This document shows, in pieces, positions 31,094 to 39,472 of a stretch of 43,013 nt of DNA; the first letter of the stretch is position 1, and every line of letters begins with the position of its first letter. Below the pieces are notes generated by a model that saw only the letters and a list, made by a program, of their open reading frames with translations, was not told where the DNA came from and did no database searches. Made by a program: the position numbers and the translations under genes. Source of the stretch: JAGLTZ01 sp964637695. Its GTDB lineage: Bacteria > Blakebacterota > Blakebacteria > Blakebacterales > Blakebacteraceae. The DNA is taken from positions 1 to 43,013 of the forward strand of contig CAZWVF010000017.1 in the NCBI GenBank assembly GCA_964637695.1. The letters run 5' to 3'.

Positions 31094-32103
31094 TGTCCCG
31101 GATGACATTTGGGGCAGCGATTGACCGTGCCCTTGATCGTGCGATGACCGGAGATGAGCGCATCATTATTCTTGGAGAGGATGTGCACATGTTGCGTGCC
31201 TCTCTCTATGCACGGTTCGGACCGAATCGTGTTCTGCCTGCCCCAATCAGTGAATCCGCTTTTCTGGCAGCGGCGGCGGGTGCCGCAATGAGCGGGCTGC
31301 GTCCAGTAGTGGAGGTCATGCTGGTGGATTTTATCGCTGTCGCGATGGATGCCCTCCTCAACCATGCAGCCAAGCTCGAAACATTTTCCGGTGGAAGGTG
31401 GCACTGCCCCCTGGTGATCCGATCATCCTGTGGGGGTGGTTACGGGGATGGCGGACAGCATGAGCAGGCTCTATGGGGAATGATAGCCGGTATTCCAGGT
31501 CTGAAAGTCGTGGTTCCTTCGACTCCCGGTGACGCCTGTGGTTTGATGTTGTCAGCGATCGATGATCCCGGGCCTGTAGTCTATCTCGAACACAAATTGC
31601 TCTCTGAAGGCTGGCTCGAGAGCATGGGGAGTGGAGGGAGGGAACATGTCCAATTCGATGTTCCTTCTGCCGGAGCAGAGGGGGAGGTTGACTTATCGAG
31701 CGCACCGGTGCCGATTGGGAAAGCAGTGCTCCGGCGGCAGGGAGATGATTTAACGATTGTGTCTCTCGCCGTTGGAGTTCATAGAGCACTCGAGGCAGCT
31801 GATTATCTGGCTGAAAGGGGAATCGAGTGTTCGGTGATTGATCTTCGAAGCGTTTGCCCCCTTGATAAAGAGACCGTGATTGAAGCTGTGGGACGATCGG
31901 ACAGACTGCTGGTCGTGGATGAAGATTACCGCGAGTTCGGGCTTTCTGGAGAACTTGCAGCCCTTGTTATGGAAGCGGGCCTGCACCCGCGATTTGCCCG
32001 TGTTTGCCTCGATGGAACGATTCCGTACGCAAGTCATCTGGAGAAAGCGGCCCTGCCTAATGTTGACAGGATAATCGAAGCAGCTGAAAACTGCTGTGCA
32101 TAG
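31093..32103 (+). CDS. 2-oxoacid/acetoin dehydrogenase E1 beta
   Basis: The 336-residue protein has the E1 beta hallmarks: the transketolase-like pyrimidine domain with IILGEDV, PISESAFLAAAAGAAMSGLRPVVEVMLVDF, and the C-terminal transketolase domain (LTIVSLAVGVHRALEAADYL, then VIDLRSVCPLD). Glu in GEDV would activate ThDP. I chose ATG 31093, which shares one base with the alpha stop and follows GGAGGGAG, over a GTG one codon earlier. It forms the alpha2-beta2 E1 with the gene before it. The 218 bp after it hold a 24-bp repeat and the promoter of the next module. Confidence 0.9.
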   Translation: MSRMTFGAAIDRALDRAMTGDERIIILGEDVHMLRASLYARFGPNRVLPAPISESAFLAAAAGAAMSGLRPVVEVMLVDFIAVAMDALLNHAAKLETFSGGRWHCPLVIRSSCGGGYGDGGQHEQALWGMIAGIPGLKVVVPSTPGDACGLMLSAIDDPGPVVYLEHKLLSEGWLESMGSGGREHVQFDVPSAGAEGEVDLSSAPVPIGKAVLRRQGDDLTIVSLAVGVHRALEAADYLAERGIECSVIDLRSVCPLDKETVIEAVGRSDRLLVVDEDYREFGLSGELAALVMEAGLHPRFARVCLDGTIPYASHLEKAALPNVDRIIEAAENCCA

Positions 32104-32209
32104 AGATCAACTGATAGATAGACTTCATTTTTTTTAAACTCTTCGATCGCACCGTGCCCTCCTTCCCCGGAGAAAGCTGCTCAGAAGGATTTGAACTGGA
32201 GGCGGCACC

Positions 32210-32233
32210 CCGGCCCGCGCTTTATACGGATTC
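32210..32233. repeat. 24-bp dispersed repeat, copy 1
   Basis: CCGGCCCGCGC followed by TTTATACGGATTC. Copy 2 at 34004-34027 differs at one base. Together the two copies bracket the MNT/HEPN module and the truncated TPR gene in direct orientation. Confidence 0.7.
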
Positions 32234-32262
32234 GTAGTTCGGCTGTAGGGGACGTTCGTTGG

Positions 32263-32306
32263 TTGACAAATGTTGTAATATTTAGTACGTATGTTGTGAA
32301 TATTAC
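32263..32306 (+). promoter_or_regulatory. Promoter and candidate operator of the MNT/HEPN module
   Basis: A consensus -35 TTGACA (32263-32268) is followed by GTAATATT (32275-32282) and its exact reverse complement AATATTAC (32299-32306), 16 bases apart. The palindrome would overlap the core promoter. Autoregulation by the HTH domain of the first gene is likely. The -10 is not clear. Confidence 0.6.
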
Positions 32307-32321
32307 GACAGAGGTAACCTG

Positions 32322-32915
32322 ATGTCTGCAGAAGCCCAGGTATTGAAGCGTCTTTTCTCCTCAAAGCTCCGTGTATCGGTGCTTTCACATTTCTTCATGA
32401 ATCCCGGTGAGAGTATTCATGTTCGCAGTCTTGCGACCCTTCTTGGTGAATCGGCCGGAAATCTTGCCCGGGAACTGAACAATCTGGAAGAAGCCGGTCT
32501 CGTACAATCCAGAGCAGTTGGCAACCAGAAGCATTTTTCACTGCGGGAAGACTCACCAATCCATGAAGACATGAGGAATCTATTTCTCAAGACGGTTGGA
32601 GCAGGTGGGGAAATCCGTAATCTGCTCAGTCATCTGGATGGTATCGAGCTGGCGTTTCTCTTCGGGTCGTTTGCGAGCGGGGAGGCACATGGATCAAGCG
32701 ATATCGATGTCATGATCATCGGGGAAATCAATGACAGGGAATTGGCACCCATGATGGCGGAGCTTGAAGGGCGACTTCACCGTGAGATCAACTACATGAT
32801 CTATTCACGTGGAGAAGCAGAGAGGCGGATAGAACGGGAGGGGGATTTCGTTCACGAAGTCTTCAGGGGGCCCAGGATCATTCTAATTGGTCAATCCGAT
32901 GACGAACTTCTCTGA
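32322..32915 (+). CDS. HTH-MNT nucleotidyltransferase (antitoxin-type) of an MNT/HEPN module
   Basis: The 197-residue protein has an N-terminal winged helix (about 5-75: LFSSKLRVSVLSHFFMN, then HVRSLATLLGESAGNLARELNNLEEAGLV) and a C-terminal MNT domain (about 100-190) with FLFGSFASGEAHGSSDIDV, Ser116, Asp127 and Asp129. MNT antitoxins AMPylate or otherwise silence the HEPN partner; the HTH probably represses the operon through the palindrome upstream. The gene overlaps the HEPN gene by 17 bases. Confidence 0.82.
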   Translation: MSAEAQVLKRLFSSKLRVSVLSHFFMNPGESIHVRSLATLLGESAGNLARELNNLEEAGLVQSRAVGNQKHFSLREDSPIHEDMRNLFLKTVGAGGEIRNLLSHLDGIELAFLFGSFASGEAHGSSDIDVMIIGEINDRELAPMMAELEGRLHREINYMIYSRGEAERRIEREGDFVHEVFRGPRIILIGQSDDELL

Positions 32916-33324
32916 GCTGCTGAAGAAAGGTCGGATCAAACAGGGCCGCTTCTCCAGGAAGCAGATCAAGGACCGTCTTGATATCGCCTGTCGAGATCTG
33001 GAGGCGGCGCGGAACAATCTCGATACCAACCCCGAATGGGCGTACATTATCGCCTACAATGCCATGCACCAGGCAGGTCGTGCGTATCTATTCAAGAAGG
33101 GATTCCGAACCATTGGTGAGGGGCATCACGCAACCGTTGTTCAGTTCATCAAGCTGGATCTTGGGCCGGACTATGTAGAGTTGCTTGCCGTCATGGATAG
33201 AATGCGGAGAAACAGGAATCGTGCCACATACGATGAAGCAGGGACCATCTCAAAAAGTGAAGCTCGAACAGCGGTTGTATCTGCGGAAGAGTTTGTAGAA
33301 AAGATCAGTGATATTCTCAGGTGA
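32899..33324 (+). CDS. HEPN-domain protein (toxin-type) of an MNT/HEPN module
   Basis: The 141-residue helical protein fits the HEPN fold: KDRLDIACRDLEAARNNL, WAYIIAYNAMHQAGRAYLFKKGFR, then HHATVVQFI and a C-terminal RMRRNRNRATYD (101-112). The usual RNase motif Rx4-6H is not present; the equivalent helix has RN followed by Tyr111, a form seen in some HEPN families. Whether it is an active RNase is open. I chose ATG 32899 over an upstream TTG. It is coupled to the MNT gene by a 17-base overlap. Confidence 0.78.
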   Translation: MTNFSELLKKGRIKQGRFSRKQIKDRLDIACRDLEAARNNLDTNPEWAYIIAYNAMHQAGRAYLFKKGFRTIGEGHHATVVQFIKLDLGPDYVELLAVMDRMRRNRNRATYDEAGTISKSEARTAVVSAEEFVEKISDILR

Positions 33325-33359
33325 GAGAAGCCCGCTGAGTCGTTGACCAGGTGATGGTA

Positions 33360-34025
33360 CTATCCTTTCGGTTTGATCCAGTTCATGAATGGGGGGTGAT
33401 CTCGTAATGGAGCGAGTTCAAAGGCGTAGGACAGATACCAGCCGAACGCATTTCCTTCTGACTCAGCCTGCAGGAGAAGGCGCATCGCCTCGTCCAGATC
33501 TCCCAGATGGGCAGCGATACTTGCCCGCCAGTAAGTATGTCGACCTTTCCGGTACTGCTGACCAACAACGGAAGCGATCTGTCTGCTGACTTCGAGAGCG
33601 GCATCCCGCTCCCCGAGCATGGCCAGCAGATCTCCGTACTGTCCCAGCCAGGCAACCTTATCCGGCCTGTCGTCCGGGTTTTCCTTGAGCAATTCCGTGT
33701 AGACAGTACGCGCTTCCTCCAGGTGACCGGCCGTGAGGAGAAGCAGAGCGTAATGGCCTTTGTCACGCTCGATCTCGTCCGGGTGATCGGTCATCCAGTT
33801 GAGCGCGGTTGCCAGGAGTTCCTGCGCTTTCTCCGGTGGACCGAACCCGTGGAGGACCTGTGCGGCGGATAGCAGCGTGTGGGTGGGCAGCCATGTCGTG
33901 CTCGGAGCGATTTCGAGGCATCGCTCGACCAGACGGTCGAGAGCCTTCAGGTTGCCCTTCGCAGCAAGGATACGGGCCTCCCAGCTGAGCAGGCTGCGGC
34001 TCTCCGGCCCGCGCCTTATACGGAT
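33360..34025 (-). pseudogene. N-terminally truncated TPR protein fragment (kinase-TPR family)
   Basis: The frame is open from an in-frame TGA at 34028-34026 to the TAG at 33362-33360, but it has no start codon before MTDHPD at 33794. It encodes TPR-type helices (SRSLLSWEARILAAKGNLKA, GHLEEARTVYTELLKENPDD) and ends PLRDHPPFMNWIKPKG. The same C-terminal pattern ends the kinase pseudogene at 35.97 kb, so this is the tail of a similar Ser/Thr kinase-TPR protein. The truncation point coincides with the 24-bp repeat. A shorter 144-residue product from ATG 33794 is possible but unlikely to be meaningful. Confidence 0.65.
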
Positions 34026-34027
34026 TC
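34004..34027. repeat. 24-bp dispersed repeat, copy 2
   Basis: CCGGCCCGCGC followed by CTTATACGGATTC, 23 of 24 bases identical to 32210-32233. It lies exactly at the broken 5' end of the TPR fragment. On the minus strand one frame reads NPYKARAG in both copies. Confidence 0.7.
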
Positions 34028-34190
34028 AGGATCGATCTATAGGAGCGGTCGTGAATACCCAGTTCAGCTACTCTATTAAGCACTTGCCCCTCGTGAGTGC
34101 ATTCGTCGGTACTACCAGTAGGCAGTGATATACCAGACTGCAGGTAATGTATTGGGAAAAAGGTAGTTAGGGTGTTTGTTTCCTTGTGTA

Positions 34191-34222
34191 TTGTTGAAAA
34201 AAGAGTATATTATTTTCAACAA
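34191..34222 (+). promoter_or_regulatory. Operator/promoter of the abiE-type module
   Basis: TTGTTGAAAA (34191-34200) and its exact reverse complement TTTTCAACAA (34213-34222) are separated by 12 bases containing a -10-like TATATT (34206-34211). AbiEi-type antitoxins bind inverted repeats at their own promoter. Confidence 0.7.
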
Positions 34223-34234
34223 AAGGTGAGCAGG

Positions 34235-34849
34235 ATGAGTAACATCAGCATCGAAAAACAGATACTTAAAATTATCCGGGGACATGGTTCGGGGTGGGTG
34301 TTTACTCCCAGAGATCTGGCTACTCTAGGAGATCCTCGTTCAGTGGGTATGATTCTAACCCGGCTTGTGCGGAAAGGAAAGATACGCCGGCTTGCGCGAG
34401 GCCTTTATGATTATCCACGTCAACATCCAACATTGGGAAGTCTGGTCCCATCTCCAGATGTTATTGCGAAAGCGATTGCAGGTCGTCATGCCATTCGATT
34501 GCAGCCATCGGGTGCCTATGCCGCAAACCTCCTCGGTCTTTCCGATCAGATACCAATGCGTATCGTTTTCCTCACGGATGGACCATCAAGACGTATTCAG
34601 GTTGGAAAACAGCAGATTATTCTCAAGCATACGACACCGCAAAACATGATGACAGCTGGTGCAATAAGCGGGCTCGTCATCCAGGCCCTACGCCATATAG
34701 GTAAGCAGTACGTAGACGATTCTATGGTCACATTGCTCAACCGGAACCTGAACAAGATGGAGAAGATGCAATTATTGAAGGATCTTCGTCATGCTCCCGC
34801 CTGGATTGCTCGGATCATGCGTCAAGTTGCAGAGCCAGCTGAGGCCTGA
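34235..34849 (+). CDS. AbiEi-like antitoxin (DUF6088 type)
   Basis: The 204-residue protein has an N-terminal winged helix (KIIRGHGSGWVFTPRDLATLGDPRSVGMILTRLVRKGKIRRLARGLYDYP), as in AbiEi/DUF6088 antitoxins. A C-terminal domain with LQPSGAYAANLLGLSDQIP follows, which is the family's conserved core. It represses the operon and neutralises the AbiEii partner in type IV toxin-antitoxin systems. I chose ATG 34235, just after AGGTGAGC and downstream of the operator; an upstream GTG would lie inside the promoter. The toxin gene starts 3 bases after the stop. Confidence 0.85.
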   Translation: MSNISIEKQILKIIRGHGSGWVFTPRDLATLGDPRSVGMILTRLVRKGKIRRLARGLYDYPRQHPTLGSLVPSPDVIAKAIAGRHAIRLQPSGAYAANLLGLSDQIPMRIVFLTDGPSRRIQVGKQQIILKHTTPQNMMTAGAISGLVIQALRHIGKQYVDDSMVTLLNRNLNKMEKMQLLKDLRHAPAWIARIMRQVAEPAEA

Positions 34850-34852
34850 TGC

Positions 34853-35878
34853 ATGGATACGTATCTGTTCATGCCGGAGGGTGAGCAACGCGGGCTTCTG
34901 GAGCAAGCCGCAGCCGAATTCGGAATTGCACCTGTGAGTGTCGAGAAGGATTACTGGATGTGCTGGATTCTCCGTGAACTGGCTCAATTGCCGGAATGGA
35001 GCAGTCACTTCACGTTCAAGGGCGGCACGTCACTTTCAAAAGCCTGGAAGCTCATACAGCGGTTCTCCGAGGATCTCGATATCGTCATCGATCGGGAGTA
35101 CCTCGGATTCAGCGGGGAAAAGGCCCCTGAAAAGGCACCGAGCCGCAAGCAACAGGAGAAACGTCTCAAAGCATTGAAGGCAGTGTGTCAGGAAAGGATT
35201 AATGAATATCTGTTCCCTGGCCTGAGGGCACAGATTGCCAACAGACTCAGGGATGTGCATCCGTGGTCACTCGCACGAGCTCCCATCGAAGAAGATCCGG
35301 ATAACCAGACTCTCCTATTCCATTATCCGTCCGTCTACGCAGGTTCAGGTGGTTATGTGCGACCGGTTGTAAAAATCGAACTCGGTGCCCGATCTGATAC
35401 AGAGCCAAACAGGATGCCTGCCATCCAATCCTATCTCGCAGAGGCTCTCCACGGTTTCTTTCGGGACAGTTCATTCACGATACGCACTGTTACAGCTGAG
35501 CGAACCTGCTGGGAAAAGACAATGCTCCTGCATGAAGAGACGTTCCGCCCCCCGGATAAACCGCGTCGAGTCCGGCTAGCCCGCCATTACTACGATCTCT
35601 GGTGTCTGATTTTGCATGGTGTTGCCGATCGGGCTCTGGCTGATCAGATACTCTTTGAAAAAGTGCTCGCTCACCGCCGTGTCTTCTTCAAGATCAATTG
35701 GATTGATTACTCCACCTTCCGGCCTGGCTCGTTCAGGATTCTTCCCCATACAGAGCAACTGGAAGCATGGAGAGCCGATTATCGATCAATGCGTGAGGAG
35801 ATGATCTTCGGTGATGCACCTGGATTTGATGAAATCCTTGAGGTCATCAGTGGTTTCGAGAATAGGTGCAACACGTAA
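34853..35878 (+). CDS. AbiEii/AbiGii-family nucleotidyltransferase toxin
   Basis: The 341-residue protein has the AbiEii core: VEKDYWMCWIL (30-40), FKGGTSLSKAW (55-65), and RFSEDLDIVID with Asp74 and Asp76, then KIELGARSD and the C-terminal AERTCWEKTMLLHE and HYYDLWCL segments. AbiEii enzymes transfer nucleotides to tRNA or another target and cause growth arrest; phage defence has been shown for some. It is translated with AbiEi at a 3-base gap, forming a complete type IV module. The GC content looks lower than in the metal island, which fits horizontal transfer. Confidence 0.88.
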   Translation: MDTYLFMPEGEQRGLLEQAAAEFGIAPVSVEKDYWMCWILRELAQLPEWSSHFTFKGGTSLSKAWKLIQRFSEDLDIVIDREYLGFSGEKAPEKAPSRKQQEKRLKALKAVCQERINEYLFPGLRAQIANRLRDVHPWSLARAPIEEDPDNQTLLFHYPSVYAGSGGYVRPVVKIELGARSDTEPNRMPAIQSYLAEALHGFFRDSSFTIRTVTAERTCWEKTMLLHEETFRPPDKPRRVRLARHYYDLWCLILHGVADRALADQILFEKVLAHRRVFFKINWIDYSTFRPGSFRILPHTEQLEAWRADYRSMREEMIFGDAPGFDEILEVISGFENRCNT

Positions 35879-35971
35879 AACCTGAGTAATTCCTCAACGT
35901 TTTCCTCCACCGAATTGATAATTAGCACCAACTGAGTCTTTGAGGTGTGCATTGTTGGGACTCACCAATGT

Positions 35972-36978
35972 CTACCCCTTCGGTCGGATCCACTCCTGGA
36001 AGGGGGGGGAAATCCCGTATCGGATCGAAGTCGAGGTTGGCATGTAGATCACGATCAAAGGCATAACCAACTTGAAAGGCTCTGCGCAAGAGGGTCATTG
36101 CAAGTTCCTGCTCGCCAAGGGAGGCCGCAATAGCAGCCTGATCATAGTAAACGGATCCCTGGGAGTGTGCAGGTACTTGAAGGGCCCCCAGTTCAGCTGA
36201 AGATACTGTTCACCTGCCTGTAGCAGAAACCGATAGGCATCAAGAGAAGGAGGCGGATCTCCCCCTGCATACCAGGCCAACAGCTCGGTATCCAGAGCGG
36301 CTGCGATCCGGGCTGCAACTCTGTCGCTGAGCGATTCGATTGTTCGGGAAATCTCTGCGCGGGAGCTGATTATCGGATCTGGAGGTGCAATGAGATCGGT
36401 GTTCTCCAGAACAGTGATATCCGTTTGGATCCGTATTTTATCGACCCCATCAAGATAGACCGCTCCAGTAATCACCGTTCCGGAATCTGACGTGAGTACG
36501 AAAGCACCGGCTGCGACCACCAGAAATGCAATCGCGATACCGATCCATCGGGGTGAGAGAAAGAGGCCTTTTCTTTTAGGCTGTAGTCTATCCAACGTCC
36601 CGGTGATGCTGACTGTGGAGGTCTCCAGCTGCCTACGGATGCCCTGCAGGTCGTTGATGACCTCACCACAATTCTGATATCGATGGCCTTGCGCACCGAG
36701 ACGATCCCGCTCTCGACCATGTCACGGATCGTCTTGCCCTCGACGTACTCCATGCAGATGAGCCGCGTGTCATCGTCCTCGATGAACTCGTGGACGGTGG
36801 TGATATTGGGATGGTTCAGGCTGGAAGCAGACTGGGCTTCCCTGATAAAGCGTTCCCGGGCTTCCTCATCTTCCGTGAGATGACTGGAGAGCGTCTTGAG
36901 AGCCACCAGGCGGTGCAGAGTCGTGTCCTCTGCCTTGTAGACGGCCCCCATGCCGCCTTCACCGATCTTGTCGATCAC
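35972..36978 (-). pseudogene. Decayed Ser/Thr protein kinase-TPR gene (internal deletion and frameshifts)
   Basis: The N-terminal part is a protein kinase N-lobe: IGEGGMGAVYK (5-15), ALK with Lys28, then VEGKTIRDMVESG. The catalytic HRD and DFG regions are absent. After about residue 95 the sequence continues out of frame into the kinase C-terminal tail (HRYQNCGEVINDL), a membrane helix (WIGIAIAFLVVAAGAFVL) and a TPR region. A further frame change lies near 36160-36180. Finally a run of 8 C on the minus strand (about 36002-36009) shifts the frame where 7 would give RDFPPFQEWIRPKG and the TAG at 35974. It cannot make a working kinase. Upstream of the first codon an in-frame TGA suggests that the 5' end is damaged too. 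Confidence 0.8.
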
Positions 36979-37179
36979 ATGATACTGTCCGCTTTGTATA
37001 TCGCTCCATCAGTACGGTGATGTATCGAGAGCGCCGAAGCGTCCGGCAGGCTCCCGGGATTGGCGGAACGTTTCTGACATTGTTTTCAGAGAAGTGTAAG
37101 TAGGAATCGCAATGAACCCGGGTTACTAGAATGAGTATGGAAACATGTGAGATATCCTTTCTTAAGGAGCTGCTGACTC

Positions 37180-38748
37180 ATGAAATGCCCGAAAACCACA
37201 GCCAGGTTCACATTTCTTCCCTTCATAGCGGTCTTCACGATGACACAATACTCTGTTGCAGTTGCCCAGAGTGACATGATCCTGAACGCGATCGCTGGAA
37301 GGCATGATGTAATCCAGATGGATCTGGATATCGCTCTGAAGTATGCCTTGAGCCAGTCATGGAGGGTTGCGCGTATCTGTCTGGATCTGAGTCGGGACGA
37401 GTACAACCTGGAAGCCAGCAGAGCAGGACTGAAATCGAATGCCAGTCTCAGTTTCACCCTCCCCGACTTCGATCAATCGATAAAGGAAATCATAAATCCC
37501 GATACGGGGAACCCCAAGGTTCTAAGTACAAAGGGCGCCCGGTACATGACCAGCATTGCGATCCGACAGCCTCTGCTTACCGACGGAGTAGTCTCACTGA
37601 ACGGTGTTTTCAACCGTACACAGGATATGCTCTTCAGCTATTCGCCCGGGATGAAGACCTATAACAGCAAGGTTTATGTTAGATTCGATCAGCCGATCCT
37701 GCAGCCCAATGCCATCAAGAATGACATCCGGCGCGCGGAGCTTCGCCTGGAAGAAACGCGGAATGACTTCATTGATGAACGGTTGGATATTTTTGAGGAT
37801 GTCGCCGAACAGTTCTTTGATCTTTATGAATATGTATGCTTGGACATCCTCGCCAGGGAAGAAGTAGCCCAGCTGGACAGTGTCTTCACAGCCGCCCGGC
37901 AGTGCCTTCAGAGCGGGACCCTGTCCGAAAACGACTTGCTGCAGCTGGAAGTGGAACTTGCTGACCGGCGGGACCGTGCCTCGGCCGCCTCAGGGAAGCT
38001 TGCCCGGGAGAAATCAGACTTCAAACAGTTGATAGGGCTCACACCCGACGATGAAATTCAGATGGAGACATCTCTTACCTTCACACCGCTGGTGATCGAA
38101 TTGCCTGTTGCAGTCCGGCGGGCTCTCGAGGAGCGGATAGAGGTCAGAGAATATCAAATCGACAGAGAGCTCAATCAGATGGAGCTGGTGGAAGAACGGG
38201 CCGAAGGTTCTGTCAAGGGAGAGGTAAGCCTGGCCCTGGGACTGGAAGGTCGAGGGGATAACATGGACGATCTGTACGGCGCCATGACAGATCCAGACCA
38301 GACGAGGGGTGTTGCCATCAGCTTAGCCGTACCTCTCTGGGATTGGGGACGGGTAAGGGCTCGAGCCAATGCCAAACAGTCCGAACTCGATAAGGTGAAT
38401 CTGGGACTCGAGGAAACGAAGAAAAACATCCAGAGGCAGATCCGGGATACACTGGATCGGGTACAGGAGGCAAAGCAGCGGCTGGATCTGCTTGAACCAA
38501 GTGTCGGTATTGCACGGCGTTCCTTTCAACTCTCTCTGGATCAATTCAGAAAAGGGATGCTGGATGCACAGGATGTCATCCTGACTCAGAATCGACTCGC
38601 AGGGGCCAGGCGGAGTATCTTGAATGCATATATTGATTACCAGCAGGCTCTTAGTACCCTGATGCGGCGGACCAGTTGGGACTGGTACCGGGATCGGCCT
38701 CTGACAGAAACACTGCAGTCATTCGCTGTGGAGAATTGGAACGGCTAG
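37180..38748 (+). CDS. TolC-family outer-membrane protein
   Basis: The 522-residue protein has a signal peptide (cleavage after AVAQ near residue 30) and two outer-membrane-efflux domains, with long helices such as FIDERLDIFEDVAEQFFDLYEYV and QRQIRDTLDRVQEAKQRLDLL, and the turn VPLWDWGRVRARANA. It is about 100 residues longer than the CusC-type protein in this window. It should form the outer-membrane duct of an efflux or secretion system; no pump or adaptor is adjacent. AAGGAG precedes the ATG. The two-component genes follow after 40 bp. Confidence 0.85.
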   Translation: MKCPKTTARFTFLPFIAVFTMTQYSVAVAQSDMILNAIAGRHDVIQMDLDIALKYALSQSWRVARICLDLSRDEYNLEASRAGLKSNASLSFTLPDFDQSIKEIINPDTGNPKVLSTKGARYMTSIAIRQPLLTDGVVSLNGVFNRTQDMLFSYSPGMKTYNSKVYVRFDQPILQPNAIKNDIRRAELRLEETRNDFIDERLDIFEDVAEQFFDLYEYVCLDILAREEVAQLDSVFTAARQCLQSGTLSENDLLQLEVELADRRDRASAASGKLAREKSDFKQLIGLTPDDEIQMETSLTFTPLVIELPVAVRRALEERIEVREYQIDRELNQMELVEERAEGSVKGEVSLALGLEGRGDNMDDLYGAMTDPDQTRGVAISLAVPLWDWGRVRARANAKQSELDKVNLGLEETKKNIQRQIRDTLDRVQEAKQRLDLLEPSVGIARRSFQLSLDQFRKGMLDAQDVILTQNRLAGARRSILNAYIDYQQALSTLMRRTSWDWYRDRPLTETLQSFAVENWNG

Positions 38749-38788
38749 TCCGGACAAGAGAACTACTGCCTGGAAGAGGGGAAGCATA

Positions 38789-39472
38789 ATGCAGATCCTT
38801 GTAGTGGAAGACCAGAAGAAGGTGGCCCGGGCCCTGAAAGAAGGCCTGGAGGAAGAACACTATGAAGTGGTCCTCGCTGAGACCGGGGAAGATGGCTTTT
38901 ACCTCGCTAATTCCCGGACGTTCGATCTCGTCGTGCTCGATCTGATGCTCCCCGGCCGGGATGGAATCGAAATCTTGAAAACACTTCGCAAGCGCGGGCT
39001 CCAGACACCCGTGCTGATCCTGACGGCGAAAGATGCCGTCGAGGATCGGATACTGGGGCTGGACAGCGGCGCCGACGACTACCTTGTAAAGCCTTTCGCA
39101 TTCCCTGAACTGCAGGCGCGCATACGTGCCCTGCTGCGCCGCGGCCGTAACGATCAGGTATTGCGGCTGAAATTCTCCGATCTGGAGATGGACCTTGTCA
39201 CCCGAAAGGTCACGCGTGCAGGGCAGGTTGTAACATTATCGATACGGGAGCTTGAAATCCTGGAATACCTGCTGCGCCACCAGGGATATGTAGTATCACG
39301 TGAAATGCTGGCGAGAGATATCTGGCACGAGACCGACCGTGCCACGCCGCTGAATAACGTGATCGACGTGACTATGATGCGGCTCCGGCGGAAAATCGAC
39401 GATCCGTTCGACAGAAAACTCATAATTACCGTCCGTGGTGTCGGTTTCATGCTGCAGGAGGTTGAGGAATGA
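38789..39472 (+). CDS. OmpR-family response regulator
   Basis: The 227-residue regulator has a receiver with Glu7-Asp8, phospho-acceptor Asp51 (VLDLMLPG), Thr79 and Lys101 (KPF), and a winged-helix output domain ending in TVRGVGFMLQ. GAGGGGAAG precedes the ATG. Its stop overlaps the kinase start by 4 bases. It likely controls this operon; no repeated binding site was found upstream of the TolC-type gene. Confidence 0.92.
   Translation: MQILVVEDQKKVARALKEGLEEEHYEVVLAETGEDGFYLANSRTFDLVVLDLMLPGRDGIEILKTLRKRGLQTPVLILTAKDAVEDRILGLDSGADDYLVKPFAFPELQARIRALLRRGRNDQVLRLKFSDLEMDLVTRKVTRAGQVVTLSIRELEILEYLLRHQGYVVSREMLARDIWHETDRATPLNNVIDVTMMRLRRKIDDPFDRKLIITVRGVGFMLQEVEE

Noticed and set aside
32104..34234. 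Considered whether the repeats here are a CRISPR array or insertion sequence ends
   Set aside because: There are only two copies 1.8 kb apart in direct orientation, with no spacers and no transposase gene.
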